A DNA stretch of 64,000 nt from Ypsolopha sequella (Eukaryota; Arthropoda; Insecta; Lepidoptera; Ypsolophidae). Below are positions 12,401 through 24,400 of this stretch, one piece after another. Made by a program: the position numbers and the translations under genes. A model generated the notes under the pieces. It worked only from the letters and a program-made list of their open reading frames with translations. It did not search any database and was not told the DNA's origin. The stretch spans positions 6,696,001 to 6,760,000 of the forward strand of contig OW203991.1 of the NCBI GenBank assembly GCA_934047225.1, given 5' to 3'. Numbering within the stretch: position 1 is the stretch's first letter; every line of letters begins with the position of its first letter.

Positions 12401-15400
12401 ACCATACTCATTGTTTCACAACTGTGCCCCCCTGTCACTGTCATCCACGCACAGGGTTGAATTTCTTAGTATAATTATACTATTTGAACCATATTTTCAT
12501 GACATGTAGTATGTAGTATCGTAATGGAACTATACTATGTAAAAATACCATAATTTTATCTTCAGGCCGACCGGCCTGTTTTATTGGTTGAGACGTTTTG
12601 TTTTTTAACATTTACCCTACAATATAGGGAATTTCTGTGCGTTATGAATATTTCTAGTATTTTTTTTTTAATTTCACTAACAAAAAGGCTCTTTTATTAA
12701 ATTATGAATATTTTTAGTAATTTAAAAAAAAAATCACTTACAATAAATAGGCTATTTTATTTCAATTCAAAACAAAAATCGACGAAAAACGAAACGTAGT
12801 ATAATTTTTGCCAAGTAATATATTTTTAATTCCCATACCATAGACTATAATTTTCCGAGGGTCTGAATCCAACCCTGTCCACGCATCAGATCCTTGTATT
12901 ACACCAAACTTTTAGTTGAATCGCCTCGCATCTAGAGCAACCTAAAAGTTAGGCACGATCTGTATATTGTATAACATCGTGTTATATAACTCGGTGTTAC
13001 AGTTTGAATTATAATTAAATTTTAACTACGTTTTTTGCTTTTAGGATATGTTCAAGTGTTTCAATTACGTATGTTTCTCATTTTATGTTCTTTTTCGGAA
13101 TATGTTTCAACAGCTTGGTGCAAATAGCACTAGTTTCACTTTTTAAATTGATTAAATATGATGTGAAAGCCAGAAACTGGCAATATTACTCGTCTATGCT
13201 AATAGATTTTACAATGGAACTAAACCTCAAACCTCGAAAAAAAAATTGCACTATAGAATCGTTTCATACATTTTTGACCAAAATGTATGAAACAATAGTT
13301 TCTTTTGAGATTTATTTTAAGTATTACTTCAGGAAATTATTCAGCCATAAGCAACTTAAAAAGTAGAACATTTTCTGAGATCAAAATACTAAGTTAAAAT
13401 AATATAATTAAATAATAATTATTCAAACGGTAACACCAAGTAATATAACGCAATGGCATGCAATATACATACTAGTCCACTCTGAATACGAGGCGATTCA
13501 ACTTGAAGTTTAGCGCGATCTTCAAATGAGTGTAAATATTCGATACACAGACATAGACGCTTTCGATTTTACACCGATTTCACACAACAGCCTCAGAATT
13601 AGGATCAGAACTTACACTCTTGTGACTCTTGTGACCTAGCGGGCACACCCTGGTACTACCTATTTCGGGATTTTTTTATAAATACACACACGACCTGTCA
13701 AAGTTACCAAAAGCGGGGCGAAAACTTCAATGCCTCTGATTGGGTCGTCAAAAGCTTTGATTAATTTAGTTAAGATGCGGTATAACCACAACGCGGTTGG
13801 ATCCAGCGGGCCTCATTGTTTAGTAGTATTCCAGGCGCCGTTTGTGTGCACGTATTTGAAAACACCTTTACCTGTGCTATAAACTCCAGAAAAAACCTGC
13901 ACATATGCCTCCGTGTGCATTTATCGGGTGTACAAATCACTCAAGGACAAAAAACAAATTTCATGGCATCACCTTCTACTCGTAAGTACACAAAACCAGA
14001 AAATTTCCTTAAATTACTTTCTGTTTGTTTTGTTTACACTTCGCCATTTGCAGAAAAGGACGGTAATATTCAACATGAATGTGTGCGATTAGTTCAGTTG
14101 CGCTAGCGACGACAGTCTTTCGCTTGCATGCCGCGTCACGTACAGAGGCACAAACTTATCTGTTCTGGTGGGCCAAACTAAAATGGCTTCTATTGTCACT
14201 AAGTGACAGTCTTTGCTACCGGAACAAATAAGATTGTGGCTCTGTAATCACACTAGACTTCACCACTCGGCTCAGCTCGCTTTCTCTCGGCTTTGTAACC
14301 AACCGAGCCGACCAAGCAATATCCTGTCTTGCTCGCTCAAAAGTCTTGTATCGTCAATCTATCTCATTCGCTGATGGTAATTGCAACATAGTACGAAATA
14401 CCTGTTCCATTTCTCGAATCAGTCGAGTAAGGGCGTTACGAATTTTCACTAAATTAATCAAAGGTCAAAAGTATGTTTTTGACCAATCAAAGGCAGTAGA
14501 TTTTGAAAATAAAGTCAGATTATCCTTGAAAAGATGTGAGACCGCCTCGCTTTGACAGGCGCCTCACTTTTGGGTCTGTAGACGGACAAAACGTCTCACA
14601 TTTAGGACCACACAAACACACACAGGCAGGTTCACAGTTGTAGTGTAGAAGTGTCTCGCAACGACGCGCCCGCCGATACCCAAAGCAAAGACTAGCTACT
14701 AAGGTTAACCTGTAATGCTAAAACTATAACTAAAAAGAGTCATTCTTCCTTCACTTAGAATTATGTTTGTCTACCAACCATTTTCAGCTTCTTCCTGCTG
14801 CAGCTGACACTTGGTCTTGAACAGGTACTTCTCATTCGGCACTTCAATCTTTTCCGAAACCACTTCTGGAGCCTCGGGTTTGACACTCTCTGTAGTCGCC
14901 GCTTTTTCTTTACTCGTAGCTTTCTCTTCGTCCTCATCTTCTTTATTTGCATCCGTACTTTTGTTGATTTTCATTATTCTACCCAAATCTAATTCCTCCT
15001 CCTCACTCAGGTCCTCATACGGTTGATCTTTCTGCTCTTTATTGATGTCATGGTTGTTCTCTTCTACTTCTGCTTCATCGTATATTTCGTAGTCATCGAA
15101 GCGATATGCCGTCATCTGTCTGATCAGCTCTTCTAGAACTGAAATAAGTAGATAAAGGTTACTAAATGAAAAAATCCAGCCAAGAGCAATGCCCAAATTT
15201 CTACGTCACATATTTTCCGAAAAAAAACCTCTCTAACAGACGGACGGACGTCCACAAGAATATTTCTTTCAAGGTACGAATCACTAAAAACAGGGGATCT
15301 AAAAAGGCCGACTTACATGAATCATAAAATGATTTGAAAGTAAGATAGAGTGAGTGTTTTTTCACGAGTGCAAAAGAGACTGCATTAGAACAGAATCATG

Positions 15401-18400
15401 ATGCAATTCTACAAAATGGCCTTTTTAGAGGACGGTCGTATCACGTTTTGGGAATATAATATTTTAATTATTTCTGCACCCATCGATGGAGCAGTTTCTT
15501 GCACAATTAAACAAAATAGTACCTTCATCAGCGCGGGCCTTTTCATCGAGAGGGTCTCGTTTGATCCACTTGCGAGCTTGTCTGAAGTTGCACGAGGGTT
15601 TGCTGCCTCTGACGAGGGAACCCTTGAGCGGCTCGCCTCGCGCGCTCACACACCAGCATACATCTGTATCGAATATTTTGGATTTCAAGATGGCGTTCCT
15701 CACGTTCAAACGACTAACTGATTGTTGGCGGGCGTTTTAAATACAGAGTGTAAAAGCAAAGGCAAGAATCCTTCTAGGGTATGTTAGTATGAATCATACA
15801 CGGTGTAACTACAAAACGGTGTTTAACTTTAGACAGTGTTTAAATCTGTTGCTGTCACTCTTTTACAATATGAAAGAAAAGGCGACAACAACAGATTTAA
15901 ACACTGTCTAAAGTTAAACACCGTTTTGTAGTAACACGGACAGTGTTTAAAAAAAATAGCGGCAATTTTTTTTTATGTAGCGGTACCACATAATAACACG
16001 ATTTGTTAAACTTGAAATACTTTAATCCGGTGGACACTCTCGCTGGTCGTTGACCTCTGATAGCGTCAGTAGCACAGAACATAATTACTCAATGTGATTG
16101 GTCGTTACCGCACTACGGGGTGAATGAACTGCATTGATAAGAGTGCGTAGCTGGATCTTAGGAAAACAATATAATTTTTGGTAAAAATTCAAGGTATACT
16201 CTTTTTATCGTAATCGTATCAGTATTGTTAATACTTTCATACCCTAAAGGGATTCTTGGTTTTGCATTTACACCCTGTAAAATTTTATAGTACTTTAGGA
16301 TTGGGGTAACTAAAAGCCAGCGCTATGAAGTAGTTTTTTTTTCTTAGCATGAAGCGCGTCTATTATATCAAGTTAAATTTATTTATTTTTAACTTCATTC
16401 ATTCTAATTTTTAAACAATTATGTCCCTTTGTTTTGTAAATATGTACGTAATTACATCTCCTAATGTAGCCGAAATTTCAAGCTATCTGAAGTTTTATGT
16501 GCGCGGCAGTTTATTAGAGCATAATAGACAATAAAAAAACAAATGTGTCAGAACAGGACTGAAGTTTAGCTCGGTACTCGGCCATTATATGGTGTTAGGG
16601 AATGCAATCCCGCAAGAGAATTTCAATCCAGGTATTTGCAGGACTGAAACATCTTAGTCCCGCTGGATCCAGGTATTTGCGGGATCCAGCAAGGTGGACT
16701 TATACCTCTGAAATTAATCGTAATAAAGACCTAATAGTCAAGCTTTTTGATACATTTTAAATGGTTTATTAATACTTTTAAACATTAAATTGACATAAAA
16801 TAAGATAAGACACAAATAATACTCTTTGTAGCAAAAAACCCCCCGACGCAACCCATAAAAGTGCTGATAATTTTCAAACGGCTTAACCGATTTTGATAAA
16901 ACATGGCTAAGAACACTCTCGATCAACCCACCATGCAAACAAAAAAATAAATATCTAAAACAATCAACATTCAATGAATAAATCACTGCGTTGCGTCATA
17001 ATTTCAAGTTTTAACTGGCAAAATTTAAGTAATAAACAAGGGGAGCGGGAGGGGAATTCTCTCCCCCACGCCCTTCGTTGCCGCCGCGAACATTAGCGCG
17101 TTGCTAGGCGCTACTTACCCTGCGTTCCGAAATAGAATTATTTCGCTAAAATCGATTACGAATGAATGAGGTGAATGGATAATAATCCATGAGTGAAGCA
17201 TATGCGTTCATTCATTCGTATGACTTTCATGGCTCATGCGACGGAGGTGAGGCAATGTGAGCGTTGAACGGAATGGAATGTCAAAAATTGTTTTCGCTCC
17301 ATTATTTCAGCAGTTCAGATCAGACAAACCATGGTATATGTTTTATTCGGCCATGAGAGAAACAAATGAAAAGTCGTGTGGAACTCTTCGTCGAAAAGGA
17401 AGAATTTATGAATATATATATATTTTCGTCGCTATCTGAGTCTACGTTGAAGAACAGTGCTACAAACTCTTCTTGTTCCATCACGAATCACGGTACTTTG
17501 ACGAAATAAAATAAAATAATCGTATTGTATTCTGTGGTAAGAGGTTATGGTTAAGATGTATCTTTTTTAATCCGGTCCGAATCATAAGCTATCTTTCACA
17601 TCGTTTGCTAGCTCACAAATTACGGAACAATCATCGCTCACACTTCAATTCATTCATAGCTTTTATCGATGTAATTCTATTTCGGACCGCACGGTTAGAG
17701 TAGTTAGCCAGTCCAGTAACACGTATGATCCACGCTCCTCTGTAATCCCGCCCGCAAAATTTGCGACCGAGATTAATCCCGCAAAATGTATGCGGGATCT
17801 CGGTATACCGGGATTGCATTCCCTAGATGATGTTGATGACAAATACGATCATACGCTACCGAAAAAGCTTACTCTACTACGGTGGGTAAAGTAAATAGTA
17901 CGTTATTTACCAATATGCGACATGCACTGTACGGACTCCCAGGCTCCGGTGACGTCACAGGCCGGAATGAAGGTGCCCTTGCCATACTTCTTGGCTGCAG
18001 CCTCGTTCTTCTCGCGCAGTCTCTCACATGAACTCAGCACTGGGAAGAGATACAAATGTTATGGTTGAAAAGAAAAGGAACAGATATTCTTTCTTTGAAA
18101 AACATATCCGCGCGAATGAAGTAGTTAGTTCTTAGTTTAAATACTTTAAATACTCTAAATACCTAGGTATCGTTCCAATACACCTGGGTAAATGTAAAGT
18201 TTACTTCATAAAAGTGAGAGAGAGATAATACTGGAACGGCGGGTCTACGGCGTAATTCTGATTTTCATCAACATCAACTTGAGATTGAAATTTGTCGTGC
18301 GTGCGACGACGCCCGCCTAACATGCCATCTCTTTTGCACGCGTTGAATTTCGCATGCATTTGCTTGAAGTTTATACAAATCAGAATTACGCGGTAGAGCC

Positions 18401-21400
18401 CCGGGTCCCTATGGGCCCGTGACTGAAAAGTGTACCTACATAATAATAATAAAATTCTTTATTGCACAGGATAAAATCATCGTACAAAGGCGAGCTTAAT
18501 ACTAATTAGTATTTTCTACCAACTAACCTTTGGCAATGAGGAAATGGTTGAGGGTAGTGCCATACTATTTAAAAGGGGTAATTAATCATGATAATAGTAC
18601 TTAAATAATAAATAACTAGACTACATTCTAATAAACATTTAAAGCAAAGTTATAGTTTATAATAAAATACATAAATTCATAAATAAATGAAATTGGCAAG
18701 TTGTTTGTGTATAGTTAGACATAATCCTGATGGATAATGAATATGCAAAATATGAGATAGTGTTATGTATGACTCAATTGATTAATATGATTAAAAGTTA
18801 CAAGAATGAAAAATGGCTATAGTTTAACTGCTTACCAAACGGCAGTGGCGTGCACAGAACTTTTTGCTGGAAAAGCAAGCAATTGGTCAAGAATAACAAT
18901 GAAAAAAATATGAAAAAATTTAAATATCACTTTGAAAAAAAAAAGTTTGTATTGGAAATTTTCACTCTAGGGTATTGTCTACCCTGGCGTCATACATTTT
19001 TTTTTTCAAAGTGGTATTTGAATTTTTTCATATTTTTTTTCATTGTTATTCTTGACCAATTGCTTGCTTTTTTCAGCAAAAAGTTCTGTGCACGCCACTG
19101 CCAAACGGTATACTAAAACTTTACCTACATAAGGTTACTTTTATTTATACATCCACATTCATACTGTAGACTCGGTAAATGGTCTGGAGCAAGGTTCAAT
19201 GACTGTTTATTTATAAACAACTCTGAGTCAATTAAAATTGCAGCTCAAAAACAGAATTTAAGGTGGCTCCGTCGGAATAATTAGCAACTCGATTCGTGGT
19301 GGTTGAAATTTCGAACAAAATCATATTAAAATAAAGTCCTTATCAGCTCGCACTGCAACATGGCTGTTACGCCGGTCGCTGCGGCTGACAAGTGCGAAAA
19401 TAGTGTGTTTTTAATTGATTTTATCCAAAATAAAATAAATTTCTAAGAACTGAGAAAACCAAATCATTTTATATTATTTTTTCTAGAAGTTTATAAATTT
19501 TCATACTGTTTCGATAAAAACTGCAGCAGCTATGTTGTTACAAGTGAACAAAAAATCGAGAAATAAGGGTAAACTTAGAATTTTCTTGCTTCACTTCTGT
19601 ACGTTATAATGAAATTCAGGAAAAACCACATCACTATTTGTATCACGCAGATTACCATGGATTTTTCTTCTATTAAAAAACGCAATAGTTACCGTATAAA
19701 ATGGTTACAAAGTTACTTAGTTCAAGGTCGTTGGCGTTGGTAGAAACCTTAATAAAATAGTACGCTTTCCTCAAAATGTTTGTTTTCCGTGACTGTACTC
19801 AAGCGCCCGGAGACATGCGGTGACAACGCGGCAAACAGAGAGCGACTAACAAACCAATTACAGCTGCGCGGCGCCTGCCCTCCCGTCGCGCCCCCCTTCT
19901 GTCCTCCAAACAGTCCCTATAAACGACTTTTGTGCATTTTCCCGCCAATTTTGCTCGTGACTCTTAACCAGCGGCTAAAAGAGAGCAGCGCGGCGTGGGA
20001 GGCGTAACGTCGCGTCCACGTAGGGTCTGAAGTCTCGCGTCAATTCACGTCACGTCACTTGGACCTAGGGTTGCCAACTTTTATTAGAAGAAATAAAGTA
20101 TATCTGATTTTAGGGAAGGTAAATAAAAAGTACGGTCCTTTAAAAAAAAAGTATCCTTTATCCGAGGTGTTCTAAATTTTTCTGAGAGAAATATCAAGGC
20201 AGCGGATGGTAGGAACTAGGAAGGCCAGGCTTGAAATCCTTTTATGAAACTGTATTTTTTGTGCTCTTTGCACAAACACAAACGTACAATTAAGTCATTC
20301 ATTTTCCCTCGGGTTTCTGTATGGCTGTGTTTTCGCTGGTTGGTATTTTCAGTCTACGTCTAATTTTACGTAAAGATTGAAATAGAGTATTTTCACATAC
20401 ATATTGGTTTTCAAAAGTACAGAGACCCAAAATAACGTAAGATACTTTATTTTAAAGTACGGTTGGCAACCCTACTTGGACCCCGTCCATACCGCAGGAC
20501 GACTATAACATAAATAATTTTATATACTATATATTTTAATCTTATTATTCAAATTGAGTGACAAATGTAATTTGTGTTCACATAAATACAAAATATTTTA
20601 CTTATTAGTAATTTTTGTGCTTCCCCTTGAGACAGTTATTGTGTTGTCATATAGTTTGGTGCTTTGTTAAAACATAACATATTGACATTATATGGATTCA
20701 TACATGGTAGCTCTAGGACTGCGTGTAGCTTTTCCTTCCATTGTTGGACGAAAGGCATTGTGAAGTTTTTCACTGTTTTAAAAGCAGAAACCCTAATTAA
20801 TATAAGTCATTAATTAAATTATTATTACATACGGCTTGAACACTCACGTGTGATTGTTGTTGACTATATGCCAACCGTTTCACCGATACAATTTCGGCAT
20901 TATCAAGGCGAGTGTCGTTCTTAGGACGACGACGCGGCGTTTACCGTCGTTGTCAAACGGGCACTGGCAGCCGCCATCGGCGACAGAGTTGGATTTCGTA
21001 GTATAATTATACTATTCGTACCATATTTTCATGACATGTAGTATGTAGTATCGTAATGGAACTATGCTACGTAGAAATACCATAATTTTATCTTCAGGCC
21101 AACCGACTTGTTTTATTGGTTGAGACGTTTTGCTTTTTAACATTTACCCTACAATATAGGGAATTTCTGTGCGTTATGAATAATTTTAGTATTTTTTTAA
21201 ATTTCACTAACAAATTTTATTAAATTATTAATATTTTTAGTAATTTTTTTAAATATTTCACTAACTAAAATGCTATTTTATTTCAATTCAAAACAAAAAT
21301 CAACGAAAAATTAAACGTAGTATAATTTTAGCCAAGTAGTATATTTTTAATTTCCATAGACAATAATTTTCAGAGGGCCTAAAATCCAACCCTGATCGGC

Positions 21401-24400
21401 GAGCTGCACGCATTGCTCGTGCGGTAAGCGTTAGCTGCGTCGTCGTCCTAAGAACGACACTCGCCTTGATAATAATGTAGGTGAAAACATAGGGTGTTAA
21501 CATAAAGTTACATCATAATATTCAAGCTCAAAGTTTTGTAGCATGTCACAGACAGACCTTATATACCAGACCTGGTATCAAAGCACACTTGGATTCTCTC
21601 CTCTTTCATCCGGAAGTTGTTGTGGTTGCCAGCGCAACCCTGGTACCGGAAGAGCTCACAGCGGTTGCGTTCGAGGTTGAAGTAGTATATAAGTATTTCA
21701 CCGGGGCACACTTGGTTGCACAGTTACACTCCTCCTTGATCTCGAAGTTGTTATGATTGCCAGTATGTACTGTACATATAGGTAGGTATCTCACCGGGGC
21801 ACACTTGGTTGCACTCCTCCTTGGTCCGGAAGTTGTTGTGGTTGCCGGCGCAGCCGTGGTACCGGAAGCGCTCGCAGCGGTTACGCTCGTGGTTGAAGTA
21901 CCATCGCGTGGCGTTTATCCCTAAGGATCCCGAGCATACGCCTTCTTCTTTGGTCTCGAAGCATACATTGCCTGGGAACATTTATGAATGCAATCAGCAT
22001 GAGCACGCATTATGTACCGTAGGATGCAGAAATGTCACAAAGCCATAATTGGACATTCTCGTACCTTAAGGACGGGTTTTTACATATTTTTAGGGTTTCG
22101 TAGTACCTAAAAGGTACAAAAGGAAACTGTATGGTGAAACTCCGTTGTCCATCCGTCCGTCCGTATGTCACAGCCTCATAACTTTAGCACCGTTAAAGAT
22201 AAAGACTTGATTACTACCAAAGACATAGAATTTGTTGATTACTACTACTACACGAGTACCAGACTCTTCACACGTGTGTGTGTGGTGTGTGTGAGTGCGT
22301 GAATGCTGTTAACGGACGGCAGTAGTGGGTCCCCCAATCGTACTTCTAGTTTGCGAGTGACGTTAAACTGGCGGGGAGTTGAGTGTCGCTTCTTTACGTA
22401 GGAATGGTTAATATCTGACATAGGTGCATAGTAAAAACACTTACGTGGCTTGGGACAGCAGACGGGCGGTCTAGAGTCATGCGGTGCGAACCTGCAGGCG
22501 TGGCTGGAGGGGCAGGCAGCGGCGGTCGGCCCACAGAGCAGGATCTCTGATCCATCCGGGACCTGCAAGGGGTCCGCACCGTCCGGGCAGGCGGGCGTGG
22601 GGGCGCAGCGGGCCAGAGGGGGACACGATGAGCCCTAAAGAACAAGATCAATATTAACTTTATTTTTAGTAACTAGTTTTTGTTGAAGATATATTTATTT
22701 TTATAACCCTAGAGATAACCTTAGATATCACAAAAACAAATAATTTATAAACATATACATATAATATTATATATAATATATATAATAAAATTTATAAAAT
22801 AATAATAAACACTAATAACTATACTTAAATATAGATAAATTTGGTGCCATGACCAGGATATTTTGAATAGCTAGAACACAAATTTTAAAATGTTTTTGCG
22901 TTATTCTTATTTTTTCTCTCAACCACGAATCCGGAGGGGGGGGGGCAAATCACAATGGCCATATTTGTGTTAAGTCTGCATGTTTCGAAACTGTGGATCC
23001 ATATTTGTGCCCTAAATATGGCGATACGGCTCACCACTCATGACTACACATTTTACCTCACAATCCAGAGGCACCAGCTCGCAGGTCTCGTTCGGTCTAC
23101 ACTTGGCTTCTGCACACGGGTCTCGACACTCGCACGTGGGACATCCTCGAGCGTCCAGCGTTCTCCCGTGAGCGCACGCTCCCACCTCTTTACAGGTCAG
23201 TTCTGGACATGATGTTGGCATCTCGCAGTTCGGTGTCGAGTTGTTAGCGCGGGTTCCCGATAGCTGATGAAAGAATTAATATACAAAAATTATTTGAGAA
23301 TAATCAAACTCTGCCGCTCTAGTGCACCAATGACATTTTTGAAATTTATGTGCATGGTATTTGTATTGCTGATAATGAAGGAAATCACTGAGAAGCAACA
23401 GTGCGTGCTCCCGAACTCCTGAACTCATTACTCACCCACTCGCCAGATATAAATTTATTTGTTGACCCCATCAGGAAAATAAAAATTATGTGCAGCTCTT
23501 ATTTATGTGCAACGTTATTTAGGCAAAGTACTGCAACTAAATAAACTTTTGTATGTTCTGCCTTTTGAAATTTAGTAAATAATTTAAAATTTATATGTAT
23601 ATACCAAATAAGCGCTTTGGACACTTAGTCTGTAAGTTTATTTTGTAATCTAAATAAATGATTCTATGATTCTTTGAGAGGTAAACCTGCATTATAAAAA
23701 ATTTACAAGTATAAAAGAAAGCTCGGCGGTGAAAAAGAGTGTTACGAGTTTTGACTGTCTTAGAGACAGTCCATACTCGGAAACATCTCTTACACCCGAT
23801 TGAAGATATACAAAGTTCCAATAATTTAATTAATTTAATTTATATTTATGAGCCAAACTCATAGTGACGACTCGGCAAGTGCTTAGTGTCAAGGTTCGAT
23901 GACCATTATTTTATCGTCTTCTCCTACACACGCAAGCCCAACCCTGAGTCAATTACTATGGGATATATATGGGATATCCAATATCCAATATCCAATATTT
24001 AATAGCAAAATAGCAAAAGTGGTACTGATGAGTGATATGATCATGATCTTATTGATCACTTTATTGGTTTTATAAATTAATGTCACCTTATATGTCGTGC
24101 GTGACTTCTTGAGACTACCCACATTATTATCATTATCATAAGGTCTTTCAATTTAAATGGAAAGTAATTTAGGAGGTGATTCAGTATCGTTAATACATCT
24201 GAGTCAGCTGATCGGACCACTTTGTACTGAGAAGTGAAAAAAATTTCGCGCATAAAAAGTGCTTTGCACTGGAATGTGATGTATTAACGATACTATATAT
24301 AACGATACGAGAGGTTAAGACTCAACATTCTTCTTTTCTTCTTCGTGTGGAAACTAAATTAAATTAAATCTTTCCAGTAAGTAGCTACTGTAATAGCTTT

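Noticed and set aside
13085..13366. 93-codon plus-strand frame
   Set aside because: Within an inverted-repeat element; no family motif and AT-driven composition.
14761..15026. Overlapping frames on both strands over exon 18
   Set aside because: Shadows produced by the Glu/Asp/Lys-rich coding sequence.
18850..19116. 88-codon plus-strand frame
   Set aside because: It lies inside a palindromic hAT MITE; the hydrophobic-looking sequence is a translation of T-rich arms.
21606..21794. 62-codon minus frame as an additional Kunitz exon
   Set aside because: The frame mixes two partial copies, lacks the N-terminal half of the domain, and has lost a Cys in one copy.
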